Shown: in pieces, positions 47,931 to 56,520 of the stretch
Layout of the letters: each line of letters begins with the position of its first letter
Position numbering within the stretch: the stretch's first letter is position 1
Origin: Paraburkholderia susongensis
GTDB taxonomy: Bacteria > Pseudomonadota > Gammaproteobacteria > Burkholderiales > Burkholderiaceae
NCBI RefSeq assembly: GCF_900177725.1
Contig: NZ_FXAT01000001.1
Location: forward strand, 1 to 64,000
Length of the DNA stretch: 64,000 nucleotides
Reading direction: 5' to 3'
Notes under the pieces: model-generated
Seen by the model: the letters and a program-made list of their open reading frames with translations, nothing else
What the model was told of the DNA's origin: nothing
The model's database searches: none
Translations under genes and position numbers: made by a program

Positions 47931-48115
47931 AACGGATACGCGCGGTTCGTGCAGCACCGGGTAGCCGTCACGAGAAACGCCAGCTCGACGACCGGATCGG
48001 ACTGCGTCGATACGCCGATATGATGCACGCCGGGCGTGAGATAAAAAACCACGGGCTCGCCGTTCATCAGATCGGTGACACGCTTGCCGTCCACCTACAC
48101 GAGCACATCGCGAAG
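47931..48115 (-). pseudogene. Fragment of a small beta-rich protein with internal stop
   Basis: Minus-strand reading gives DVLV, a TAG, then VDGKRVTDLMNGEPVVFYL followed by TPGVHHIGVSTQSDPVVELAFLV, a coherent protein-like stretch resembling PEGA-type or lipoprotein beta domains of Burkholderia. The stop sits where a tyrosine would fit, and the frame around both ends is not sensible, so only a gene piece is left. The GC-rich third positions support past coding. The family is uncertain. Confidence 0.45.
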
Positions 48116-48323
48116 GCGCGCGACTATATGCCGCGAGCGCTCGCATGACCGCCCTGCATGATAGCAACGCCCGGCCGTTGCGCCAGTCTGGCCGAACAAC
48201 CGTGCGCCGCGCCTCTTGCGTCACACGGCGTTCTTCTTCATGATCGGTAGAAAGGTGGCCGCACAGGTGGCCGGTATGCCGGTTGCGCGCCGCGCCACCG
48301 GACGCACGCTCAAGGAGATTGCG
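48116..48323. other. Upstream region of cydX
   Basis: 208 bases with no trace of cydA or cydB in any frame. A plus-strand frame runs through it into cydX but has no start signals or family resemblance. Confidence 0.4.
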
Positions 48324-48461
48324 ATGTGGTATTTCACCTGGATTCTCGGCGTGGGCGTGGCCCTCGGCTTCGGTATCATCAACGTGATGTGGCTCGAGAC
48401 CAACGGCAAGTTCGCACGCGACCCGCTCAACTCCGCCGCGCCTGAGGACTCGTCTTCGTGA
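48324..48461 (+). CDS. cydX: CydX/YbgT-type small subunit of cytochrome bd oxidase
   Basis: 45 residues. The start MWYFTWILGVGVALGFGIINVMWLE matches the CydX signature (MWYFxWILG), one membrane helix that stabilises the haem b/d part of cytochrome bd. AAGGAG lies six bases before ATG 48324. It normally follows cydAB, but no cydA or cydB lies within reach upstream. It overlaps the next gene by a GTGA junction. The C-terminal acidic tail is longer than in E. coli. Confidence 0.85.
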   Translation: MWYFTWILGVGVALGFGIINVMWLETNGKFARDPLNSAAPEDSSS

Positions 48462-49036
48462 CATCGCTGGTTTTCTTTTGCGGTCATGCGGGCACGGGCA
48501 AGACCACCCTCGCGAAAAAGCTGATCGGCCCGTTGATGAAAGCGAGTGGCAAGCCCTTCTGCCTGCTCGACAAGGACACGCTATTCGGCGGCTACAGCGC
48601 CGCCGCGATGGCGATGCTGACCGGCGATCCGAACGACCGCGACAGCCCGCTTTTCCTGCAGCATCTGCGTGAGCCCGAGTATCGCGGCCTCATCGACACC
48701 GCCCGCGACAACCTCGAACTCGGCATCAGCACACTGGTGGTCGGGCCGCTGTCGCGCGAGGTGCGCGAGCGGCGCCTGTTCGATTACGCATGGCTCGGCA
48801 TCGCGAGGGACGTCAGGCTACGCGTGGTGTGGGTCCATGTCGCGGAGGAGACGGCGCGGCAGCGGATCGTCGAGCGCGCGAATCCCAACGACGCCTACAA
48901 GCTCGCGCACTGGGACGAATACCGGCAGCGCCGCTTCGTGCCGAGCGGCGCAATCTGCGACGATCTGCTGATGTTCGACAACAGTGCGCCGACGCAAGCC
49001 GATTACGATGCGTTGCTGGCGCGGATCGTCGGCTAG
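48458..49036 (+). CDS. P-loop kinase/ATPase of unknown substrate
   Basis: 192 residues from GTG 48458. Walker A GHAGTGKTT (9-17) at the N-terminus, then DKDTLFGG (Walker B-like Asp) and ERANPNDAYKLAHWDEY. It is the size and style of small AAA_33 metabolite kinases or zeta-toxin-like proteins, with no known specificity. Start overlaps the cydX stop, so the two are translated together. Confidence 0.8.
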   Translation: MTSLVFFCGHAGTGKTTLAKKLIGPLMKASGKPFCLLDKDTLFGGYSAAAMAMLTGDPNDRDSPLFLQHLREPEYRGLIDTARDNLELGISTLVVGPLSREVRERRLFDYAWLGIARDVRLRVVWVHVAEETARQRIVERANPNDAYKLAHWDEYRQRRFVPSGAICDDLLMFDNSAPTQADYDALLARIVG

Positions 49037-49338
49037 TCGCCGATGGGCGGCGTCACCACTCACCGCTGCTTTGCCATTGGCCAGTCTCTCACCGGACTAG
49101 CAGCGCTCGCCCCGCATAGACAGATGCGTGGCATCCGTGATGCGACTACCTGTTGGCGCAAGTCAAGGAGGAGTGAAATCGCCCCCGTATTCCCTCGGAG
49201 GGCGATTTCAGGGACACGGGGGAAAGTAGAAAAACCGGAAATTCCCGAGAACGTCCAGCCCGCGCTGACATATGAATTCTGTCAGGGCTGAAGCCCTCCC
49301 CACCGTCCCCTGCCTCAAACAATCAAACCATCAACCCC
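49037..49338. other. Intergenic region with inverted repeat
   Basis: 302 bases, no supported gene. An 11-bp perfect inverted repeat (TGAAATCGCCC / GGGCGATTTCA, 49174-49210, loop 15) is followed by GGGACACGGGGG. It may be the terminator of the kinase gene or an eroded insertion-sequence end. Confidence 0.45.
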
Positions 49339-50436
49339 TCAAACCGTCGCCATCGTCTCGATCGACTGCCCTTCATAGAGCTTGCCGAAGCGGTTCGCGA
49401 GGAAATCGGCCAGCGACACCTGCTCCTGACGCACGAAGCCCTTTTGCGGCAGCTTGCGCTCACGGAACAGATCGAGCACCGCGCACATCGCGCCGGCCGT
49501 CGTGATCTGGATCGCGCTCATCGGCACGCCGCAGACCGTCTTCGCGAAGATCTTGCGAGTGAACACTTCCTGCACGAGCTGGCCGTCACGCATGCCGCTC
49601 ACCGTGATGAACACGAGCACGACGTCCTGCGCGGTAGACGGCACCGAGCGGCGCATGATGCTCTTGAGCGTGTCGCGGTCGCTCGACAGGCGCAAGTCTT
49701 CGAGCAGGAACTGCATCAGGTTGCGATGGCCCGGATAGCGCACCGACTTGTAGTCGAGCGATTCGACCCGGCCCGACAGCGTTTCGCACAACGTGCCGAG
49801 GCCGCCCGACGTGTTGAACGCTTCATACTCGGTGCCGTCGAGCGAAAAATGTTCGAGGCCCTCGAGCGGCTGCACCCACTGCGTGCGGCTGTCGCGAATC
49901 GCCTCGCAAGGCTGGCAATACTCGTTGATGAGACCGTCGACGCTCCACGTCAGGTTGTACTTCAGCGCGTTGGTCGGAAATTCCGGCAGCGCGCCCACGC
50001 GCATCTTCACGTCGCGGATTTCGCTGAAGCGGTTCGCGAGTTCATGCGCGGCAATGCCGATGAAACCCGGCGCGAGACCGCACTGCGGCATGAACGCGTG
50101 CTCCGAGTCTTCGGCGATCGCGCGGATCGCGTGGGTCGCGCGCACGTCCTCGGTCAGGTCGAAATAGTGCACGCCCGCGCCCTTCGCGGCCGACGCGACG
50201 TTCACCGCGAGGTAGTACGGCAGCGCGTTGATGAGCACGTCGAAGCCCTGGATCGCGGCGCGCAGCACGGCGGCGTCGGCGGAATCGACGCGGCGCGTCG
50301 GAATGCCCTGGGCGGCGAGCTTATCGAGTGCGAGCTGATCGCGGTCGAACGCGACGACTTCATAGTCGCCTGTCTCGCGCAGCATATGAGCAATGGTGTG
50401 ACCGATCAGACCTGCGCCAACGATCGCTACTTTCAT
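49339..50436 (-). CDS. Saccharopine dehydrogenase family protein
   Basis: 365 residues from ATG 50436 with CAAGGAG upstream. Rossmann motif VAIVGAGLIGHTIAHML (G7-x-G-x-x-G12) with a saccharopine-dehydrogenase-like catalytic domain (YFDLTEDVRATHAI, CGLAPGFIGIAAHELANRF). Members include saccharopine dehydrogenase, lysine 6-dehydrogenase and carboxynorspermidine dehydrogenase; the short single-domain form and the adjacent Lrp regulator favour an amino-acid (lysine-type) dehydrogenase. Substrate not proven. Confidence 0.83.
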   Translation of the reverse strand: MKVAIVGAGLIGHTIAHMLRETGDYEVVAFDRDQLALDKLAAQGIPTRRVDSADAAVLRAAIQGFDVLINALPYYLAVNVASAAKGAGVHYFDLTEDVRATHAIRAIAEDSEHAFMPQCGLAPGFIGIAAHELANRFSEIRDVKMRVGALPEFPTNALKYNLTWSVDGLINEYCQPCEAIRDSRTQWVQPLEGLEHFSLDGTEYEAFNTSGGLGTLCETLSGRVESLDYKSVRYPGHRNLMQFLLEDLRLSSDRDTLKSIMRRSVPSTAQDVVLVFITVSGMRDGQLVQEVFTRKIFAKTVCGVPMSAIQITTAGAMCAVLDLFRERKLPQKGFVRQEQVSLADFLANRFGKLYEGQSIETMATV

Positions 50437-50717
50437 GTGCTTCTCCTTGTTATCCATGTGCCTGTCTCCAGCTTCAGAAGTGCGCCGCGTGCTACACGCG
50501 ACGCCTGCGGGCCGAACCCTTGAGCAACAGTTTAAGAAGAAGCAAAAACAGTTCATACGCGCAAAATGCTGCGGTATGACCATGATGGTCGACGTTATGA
50601 CGAACCCGTCAGTCGATTTGTCGAAAATCTATAAAAACCGTGTTAACGGACTACCTGAGGAAGCACCTGAGGGACTACGTGAGGAAGTGCCCGAAGGAGT
50701 ACCCGGGCCATGCGGAC
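50437..50717. promoter_or_regulatory. Upstream region of the dehydrogenase gene
   Basis: 281 bases. Contains the palindrome GACCAT-G-ATGGTC at 50578-50590, 140 bases upstream of the start, a candidate binding site for the adjacent Lrp regulator, and a set of imperfect short repeats (CTACCTGAGGAAGCAC, CTACGTGAGGAAGTGC) at 50651-50690. No gene. Confidence 0.4.
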
Positions 50718-51176
50718 TCACACCGTGCCGCGATCGACCTTGCGCGCGAGAATGATCGACGTCGTGGTCCGCTCGACACCCTCGAGGCCGCCAATCTGAT
50801 CGAGCAGATCGTTGAGCCGCTCAGGCGAATCGGCGCGCAGCCACGCGACATAATCGAACTCGCCGCTCACCGCGCACAGCAGTTGCACCTCGGGCATTTT
50901 CGCGAGGCGCTTCTGCACGGCCGGCCCGTACTTCGGCGCGATGATGATGCCGACGTAGGCAACAATGCTCGAATCGAGCACGTCCTGGCCGAGCCGCACG
51001 CTATAGCCCGCGATTACGTTGCTGCGCTCGAGCCGCGCGATACGCGCGATCACGGTCGTGCGCGCGACCCCCAGCTGGCGCGCGAGATTGGCGACGCTTT
51101 CGCGGGCATTGGCTTGCAGGAGCGCAACGAGGTTGCGGTCGAGGTCGTCGAGCTGGTCGAGGCGCGGTGGTCTCAT
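50718..51176 (-). CDS. Lrp/AsnC-family regulator
   Basis: 152 residues. Helix-turn-helix LARQLGVARTTVIARIARLERSNVIAGY (about 31-58) and a RAM effector domain (VAYVGIIIAPKYGPAVQKRLAKMPEVQLLCAVSGEFDYVAWL). Lies upstream of the dehydrogenase, same strand, with a long spacer, so they may be separate units; it probably senses an amino acid and controls the dehydrogenase. Confidence 0.9.
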   Translation of the reverse strand: MRPPRLDQLDDLDRNLVALLQANARESVANLARQLGVARTTVIARIARLERSNVIAGYSVRLGQDVLDSSIVAYVGIIIAPKYGPAVQKRLAKMPEVQLLCAVSGEFDYVAWLRADSPERLNDLLDQIGGLEGVERTTTSIILARKVDRGTV

Positions 51177-51425
51177 CGAGAGGAAAGGAAATAGGTGTGC
51201 GGTGCTGCGGATTATCGCGCGTCAGCGTCTCCCCCAGCCCGTTTCCCTTTCGTTTCGGTTGTAAGCGTTTGTCGCACAGGAATCGCATTGTAGGAATATC
51301 GTGTTACAAATAGCGGCGACGGGCCGATGCGGCAGCCGGTCGCCGTGCGCCGCTATTCGCCACTGGCACGTGGCAATCCGCTGCCGCGCGCCTTGTCCCA
51401 ATACGAACAGACATCAGGAGTTTCG

Positions 51426-51944
51426 ATGAAAAAAGCACTGGTTATGCTGGCTACCGCCATTTCCATGGGCGGCGCATTCGCTCAGACTTCCGCGCCGGCA
51501 GCGGCGCCGCAGAGCCCCGCTGCCGCTTCGGCCCCCTCAGCCAAGGCTGGGCACGAGCGCAACGTCGAAGACCGCATCGCCTATCTGCACTCGCAACTGA
51601 AGATCACCCCCGCGCAGGAAACCCAATGGAATGCATTCGCCGACGTGATGCGCAGCAACGGCGAAACGATGGGTCAGCTGTTCCAGCAGCGCAAGGCCGC
51701 GACGAACGTCACGGCGCTCGACGACATGAAGCAGTATGCGGAGATCGCGCAGGCGCATGCGGACGGCATGAAGAAGCTCGTCGACGCGTTCGACCCGCTG
51801 TATAGCAGCCTGTCGCCGGAGCAGAAGAAGCTCGCCGACGCAACGTTCCATCATGGCGGCACGGAAGGCGGCCACCATCATCGCGGTCACCACGGCAAGG
51901 GCAAGGCCGCGGAAGCGGCGAGCGACGCAACGGTGAAGCCGTAA
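51426..51944 (+). CDS. Spy/CpxP-like periplasmic protein (LTXXQ motif)
   Basis: 172 residues with AGGAG five bases before ATG 51426. Signal peptide MKKALVMLATAISMGGAFA with cleavage before Q20. LKITPAQETQW is the first LTXXQ motif and SSLSPEQKKLAD the second. The C-terminus is rich in histidine, glycine and lysine (GGHHHRGHHGKGK), likely metal-binding. It is probably a periplasmic chaperone of envelope or metal stress. Confidence 0.85.
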   Translation: MKKALVMLATAISMGGAFAQTSAPAAAPQSPAAASAPSAKAGHERNVEDRIAYLHSQLKITPAQETQWNAFADVMRSNGETMGQLFQQRKAATNVTALDDMKQYAEIAQAHADGMKKLVDAFDPLYSSLSPEQKKLADATFHHGGTEGGHHHRGHHGKGKAAEAASDATVKP

Positions 51945-52445
51945 GGCATCGGCGCACCTGCGGCGCGGCGTGCTGCGCCTTGGGGGTGAGGCGGGCGACA
52001 GGTCCGCCGCGCCGGGTAGCGTCAGCTTCGACACGCTTCTCTGTGTAGGACAGCGGCATGCGTGCGCCGGCGCAGTAAGCGGTTCGTCCCTTTACGCGAG
52101 GGAGCAGCCGCGAGCCCGGTGCGCGCTTTCTCACAAGGACGGAGGCGAATGCGGCCTTTGCGTCCACGTTCTTTCTCCAAAGACCAGCGGCTCCGCCAGC
52201 GTTCGCACCTGCCATCCTGCCATCTTTCCTCAGCATGGCTTTCCCCCGCCCGGAGCAGGCTTTCTCATCGCAATCAGCGCAAAACAGCCCGCGAGGCAAA
52301 TGCATCTGGCATGATTCAGGGGCGCGGCGTGGGTCGGCATCGGCCAACCCCGCTGTAGCTCTGCCCTCACCCGACTCCAGCGTGCGACGCAAAGCCTTCG
52401 CGCCACGGCATCCCGCGCTTCACCCTCAACCACCCCACCCGCTTC
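51945..52445. other. Gene-free stretch, possible dispersed repeat
   Basis: 501 bases with open frames on both strands but no ribosome sites. The minus-strand frame spells fragments such as AYCAGARMPLSYTEKRV, which I recall seeing as a repeated pseudo-protein in related genomes, so a dispersed noncoding repeat is possible. Not verified. Confidence 0.35.
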
Positions 52446-52883
52446 ATGACCGAACTCAGGAATCTCGATCTGCGTGACGATCCGCACGCCAAACGCGTCG
52501 TCAAGGACGAAACGGTAAGCGTCGAATTCGCTGCCGCCGAAGGCCAGTTGATGAGCCTCGAAGGCCCGAACCGCTACGTGCTTGGCGACGCGCTGATCAC
52601 CGGCTCGACCGGGGACCGCTGGGTCGTGTCGCGCGAGCGCTTCGACGCCAAATATGTCCCCGCCGACGCCGCGCTCGCGCACGGCGAATCCGGCGCCTAT
52701 CGCAACCGCCCGGCCGTCGTGCTGGCCCGCCGGATGAACGAAGCGTTCTCGCTCGCCCGCTCCGCAAGCGGCGGCGACGTGCTGCACGGCGCCGCCGGCG
52801 ACTGGGTCATGCAATACGCGCCCGGCGACTACGGCGTCGTGCAGGCCGCGCGCTTCGCGAAGGTCTACCGGCTCGCCGATTGA
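52446..52883 (+). CDS. PGDYG domain protein
   Basis: 145 residues. The C-terminal motif YAPGDYGVVQAARFAKVY gives the family its name, preceded by NRYVLGDALITGSTGDRWVVSRERFDAKYVP. Function is unknown; the fold is probably a small beta barrel. ATG 52446. Confidence 0.8.
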   Translation: MTELRNLDLRDDPHAKRVVKDETVSVEFAAAEGQLMSLEGPNRYVLGDALITGSTGDRWVVSRERFDAKYVPADAALAHGESGAYRNRPAVVLARRMNEAFSLARSASGGDVLHGAAGDWVMQYAPGDYGVVQAARFAKVYRLAD

Positions 52884-52951
52884 GCGGGTTCAGTTGCGCC
52901 GCTTCAGTTGAACCGCGTCAGCGGCGCATCATCTGATGCATCGGATCAACA

Positions 52952-53317
52952 TCAGGCGAACTCGTCGCCGAGGTCCACCGTGACATCGCGTGGCACCGCT
53001 TCGCCGTTCGCATAGACCTCTTCGAGCGAGCCGAGGCTCGCTTCGACATACGCGCGCAACACCGCGAAGCTGCGCCCGCGCAGCTTCGCCGGCAACGCGC
53101 GATAACGCGCAAGCGCGGCCGGCGCGATCACCACCGTCATGACGATACGGCGCGCGGTCGAGCCGAAGCGCATCGCCACCCAGTGAATCGCCAGCGTCGG
53201 CGTGCCGTCTTCGGCCGCACGCTCGATGAACTGCGTCTGCTCGGGAAACAGATCGCTGATGACGCGCGCAAGCTCCTCGAACTCGGGATTCGCGCAGTCG
53301 TATTGGTAAGCTTCCAT
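52952..53317 (-). CDS. Hypothetical protein, DUF3022-like
   Basis: 121 residues from ATG 53317 (an upstream GTG at 53377 would add twenty). Reads as FEELARVISDLFPEQTQFIERAAEDGTPTLAIHWVAMRFGSTARRIVMTVVIAPAALARYRALPAKLR, similar to DUF3022 proteins found in Burkholderia. No function known. Convergent with the PGDYG gene. Confidence 0.6.
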   Translation of the reverse strand: MEAYQYDCANPEFEELARVISDLFPEQTQFIERAAEDGTPTLAIHWVAMRFGSTARRIVMTVVIAPAALARYRALPAKLRGRSFAVLRAYVEASLGSLEEVYANGEAVPRDVTVDLGDEFA

Positions 53318-53442
53318 GAAGGCCGCCGCAAAATCGGGGTACTGAAAAAGGTAGGCGCATTTTAGAGAAAGGCTCACGCGATAGCGAGGCGCTCTTCATC
53401 CGCGATGCAACGCCGCGTCGACAGACACGGCGCTCCCGCGCA

Positions 53443-54369
53443 TCACGCCGCCGCCGGGCGCCGGTAGACGCGTATCAGCACCCCCACGACGATTACCGCT
53501 GCCACCGCATACACCGTATCCACCACCAGGAGCGGCACGAGCCGCGCCTGGAACAGCGCGGCAGGCACGTCGATCAGCGCATGCAGCACGATCGCGAGCG
53601 GCAGGATGCCGCGCCAGCCAGCCCGCACGCCGCGCCACATCAGCACCGACAGGCCGATCTGGAACACCAGCGCCGCCGCGCGTTCGATCGCGAAGACGCC
53701 GGCCATCTGCGGCGTGAGGCTCGCGAGAATCAGATGGATGCGCATCACCGATTCGCCCGGCAGATTACCGAGATATTCACCGAGCTCGCCGCGGTTTTCG
53801 AGAATCGCGAACAGGATCCACTGGACTTGCACGAGCACGCCGACCATCCACGCTTCCGCGCCGCCATGGCCGAGGCCGTAGCTGAGCGCGGCGCCGTCGT
53901 CCGCGCGCAATGCGGCCGTGCGCGCGCTGGTGCCTGCGCGGGTGCCTGCATTGGCGCTGGCGCTCACATTGCCGTTGACGCCCGTATCGCCGCCGGCATC
54001 CGTCCTGACGTTCACCTGCGTGCCTCTTTTCACCCCCGGCCTCGCCGCCGCCCGCTTCACGAGCAGGCGCATGCCGATGAACCGACCCACTTCCTCGCAG
54101 ATACCCGCGGCCAGCGCGCCATACACGACGAAAGCCAGCGGATTCGACGCCAGGAACGCGGCCGTCGTCTCGTTGCCGCGCAGCACGTAGTCGTGCAGCC
54201 CGCGCTCGATCACCATCGCAAACAGCGCAAACACGGCGATGCCGGCGATCGCGTCGCGTGATTTCAGCGCGAGCGGCTGGCGCAACTGCCGGTAGATCAG
54301 GAACGGCAACGCGGAGACAACGAGCGTGGCGAGCACGAGGCTCGCGAGGGTAAGCGGTGCGACAACCAT
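53443..54369 (-). CDS. YhfC-type intramembrane metalloprotease-like protein
   Basis: 308 residues, about eight hydrophobic segments. The motifs GICEEVGRFIGMRLLV, SYGLGHGGAEAW and LHALIDVPAALFQ match the YhfC/CPBP-like integral membrane family, with E-E-x-x-R and H-x-x-x-D as possible catalytic residues. A 40-residue low-complexity Gly/Ala/Thr insertion lies at about 115-155, in a loop. Activity is inferred from the family only. Confidence 0.75.
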   Translation of the reverse strand: MVVAPLTLASLVLATLVVSALPFLIYRQLRQPLALKSRDAIAGIAVFALFAMVIERGLHDYVLRGNETTAAFLASNPLAFVVYGALAAGICEEVGRFIGMRLLVKRAAARPGVKRGTQVNVRTDAGGDTGVNGNVSASANAGTRAGTSARTAALRADDGAALSYGLGHGGAEAWMVGVLVQVQWILFAILENRGELGEYLGNLPGESVMRIHLILASLTPQMAGVFAIERAAALVFQIGLSVLMWRGVRAGWRGILPLAIVLHALIDVPAALFQARLVPLLVVDTVYAVAAVIVVGVLIRVYRRPAAA

Positions 54370-54429
54370 AGGTTTCCTTGCGATGACCGGCGCGCAACCG
54401 CTGCGCGCCGCAGCCCAAATGATCGCAGA

Positions 54430-55533
54430 TCAGCGCGAAGTCGACGCGCGCACGATCAACTCGCCCGGCAGCAGGCAGTCGCGCGCGCGCGTTTGCACGC
54501 CCTCGATGCGCTCGTGCAGGAACTCGACCGCGCGGTAGCCGATCTCGTAGGTCGGCTGACGGATCGTCGTGATGCCGGCCAGTTCGGCCCAGTCGGGGTC
54601 GTCGATGGACAGGAGCGCGACGCGGGTCTGCCAGTGCGCGCCATAACGCGTTTTCAGATGCAGAGCAAGGCACAGCGCGACCGGCGCGTTGGCGGCGAAT
54701 AGCGCGATGCGGGCGGGTTCGCCGGCGTTGTCGGCGGTGCGCTTGCTGTTGGCGCTGCCGCCATCGCGACCGTCATGGCGAGCGCCGCTCACCGCGTCGA
54801 TCGCGCGGTCCAGCTCCGCGAGGCCGCGCTCGACCTCGGCCGGGTCCGCGAGATCGAGCACCAGCGTGTGGCCGCGCGCGCGGCCGTGCGCGCGCAGCGC
54901 GTCGTCGAACGCCTGCACGCGCAGATGCCGCGAGCTCACCCGCTCGAACGGCTGCACGACGAACCAGATGTGCTCGAAACCCTGCTCGAGCAGATGCCGC
55001 GCACCGAGTTCGGCGGCGGCGCGATTGTCGAGGCCGACCATATCGGCGACGAGCCCTTCCACCTGCCGGTCGACGAGCACCGCCGGAATCCCGCCACCGC
55101 CCACCGGCCGCAGCGTTTCCTCGCGCACGCCGAGCGCGTTGACGATCACGCCTTCCACGCGATACGTCGTGAGCAGTTGCAGATAGCGCCGCTCCATCTC
55201 GACTTCGTTCGCGGCGTGGCAAATGAGCGGCATCAGGCCGAGCGCATGGCAAGCCGCCTCGACGCCTTGCAGCACCTCGACCGAATACGGATTGGTCAGA
55301 TCGGCGAGCAGCATGCCGATCAGCCGGTTGCGGCCGCGTTTGAGGCCGCGCGCCATCTGGTTCGGCTGATAGTCGAGCCGCGCGATCGCCGCTTCGATGC
55401 GCGCGCGCAGTTCGGGCGACAGCACGTTCATCTCGCCATTCAGATAGCGCGAGATGCTGGTCTTGCCGGTGCCGGCTTCACGCGCGACGTCGGTGATCGT
55501 CGCGCGGCGCGGCGTGGCAGGGGGCGTGCTCAT
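54430..55533 (-). CDS. ptxS: LacI-family repressor, probable PtxS
   Basis: 367 residues from ATG 55533 (a GTG at 55554 would add seven). DNA-binding helix ITDVAREAGTGKTSISRYLNGEMNVLSPELRARIEAAI and sensor domain (RNRLIGMLLADLTNPYSVEVLQGVEAA). It follows kguD by 17 bases, and the perfect palindrome TTTGGAACCGGTTCCAAA precedes the operon, close to the PtxS sites of Pseudomonas. Expected to release on 2-ketogluconate. Confidence 0.85.
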   Translation of the reverse strand: MSTPPATPRRATITDVAREAGTGKTSISRYLNGEMNVLSPELRARIEAAIARLDYQPNQMARGLKRGRNRLIGMLLADLTNPYSVEVLQGVEAACHALGLMPLICHAANEVEMERRYLQLLTTYRVEGVIVNALGVREETLRPVGGGGIPAVLVDRQVEGLVADMVGLDNRAAAELGARHLLEQGFEHIWFVVQPFERVSSRHLRVQAFDDALRAHGRARGHTLVLDLADPAEVERGLAELDRAIDAVSGARHDGRDGGSANSKRTADNAGEPARIALFAANAPVALCLALHLKTRYGAHWQTRVALLSIDDPDWAELAGITTIRQPTYEIGYRAVEFLHERIEGVQTRARDCLLPGELIVRASTSR

Positions 55534-55550
55534 CGGCTCATCGCTCCACC

Positions 55551-56516
55551 TCACTTCGCTAAAACCTCACGATTGACGATGTTCTTCGTCAACGTTCCGT
55601 CGAGCGCGGCGACGAGATTTTCCGCCGCGTCGAGCGCCATCGCATGACGCGTTTCGTGCGTCGCCGAGCCGATATGCGGCAGCGCGACGACGTTCGGCAG
55701 CTTCAGCAACGGCGAGTCGGCCGGCAGCGGTTCGGTGTCGAACACGTCGAGGCCCGCGCCGTGAATCGTGCCGTTTTGCAGCGCCTCGATCAGCGCCTGC
55801 TCGTCGACGGTCGCGCCGCGCGACGCGTTGATGAGGATCGCGCTCTTCTTCATCGCGCGCAACTCGGCCGCGCCGATCATATGCTGTGTCTGCGGCGTGA
55901 GCGGCACTTGCAGACAGACGAAGTCGGACTCGGCGAGCAACCCGGCCAGCTCGACGCGCCGCGCGCCGTATGCCTGCTCCGCGTGCGGGTTCGCGTGACG
56001 GTTCGTGTACAGCACCTTCATATTGAAGCCGAGCGCCGCGCGCCGCGCGACCGCGCCGCCGATCCGCCCGAGCCCGACGATGCCGAGCGCCTTGCCCTGC
56101 ACGTCGAGCCCGAACTGCGCGGGTCCGATGCTCGCGCGCCACTGCCCCGCCTTCACCCACTCGGCCAGTTCGACCACGCGGCGGGCGCACGCGAGAATCA
56201 GCGAGAACACGGTGTCGGCGGTCGATTCGGTCAGCACGTCGGGCGTGTGCGCGAGCACGATGCCGCGGCGCGTGAGGTCGTCGACGTCGAACTGGTCGAA
56301 GCCGACCGAGATCGTCGACAGCGCCTTCAGGCGGCTCGCGCCTTCGAGCATCGCGGGCGTGATCTTCACGCTCGCGCCGATGCCGCCGTCGGCGTCGCGC
56401 AGCGCGGCGACGAACGCATCATGTTGTGATGGATCGACCTGCACGACCTGCGCATGCTGTTGCAGATACGCGAGCACATCCTCGGGCAGCGGCTTCCAGG
56501 CGACGATCTTCTTCAT
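55551..56516 (-). CDS. kguD: 2-ketogluconate-6-phosphate / 2-ketogluconate reductase
   Basis: 321 residues. D-2-hydroxyacid dehydrogenase with the NAD motif GIVGLGRIGGAVARRA, catalytic arginine in NASRGATVDEQAL, acidic DTEPLP and the catalytic histidine LPHIGSATHETR. In this operon it probably reduces 2-keto-6-phosphogluconate to 6-phosphogluconate; GhrB/TkrA-type reductases are its close relatives. Four bases from kguT. Confidence 0.85.
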   Translation of the reverse strand: MKKIVAWKPLPEDVLAYLQQHAQVVQVDPSQHDAFVAALRDADGGIGASVKITPAMLEGASRLKALSTISVGFDQFDVDDLTRRGIVLAHTPDVLTESTADTVFSLILACARRVVELAEWVKAGQWRASIGPAQFGLDVQGKALGIVGLGRIGGAVARRAALGFNMKVLYTNRHANPHAEQAYGARRVELAGLLAESDFVCLQVPLTPQTQHMIGAAELRAMKKSAILINASRGATVDEQALIEALQNGTIHGAGLDVFDTEPLPADSPLLKLPNVVALPHIGSATHETRHAMALDAAENLVAALDGTLTKNIVNREVLAK

Positions 56517-56520
56517 CAGC

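Noticed and set aside
52230..52814. 194-codon minus-strand frame
   Set aside because: It overlaps the PGDYG gene in antisense and has no start signals.
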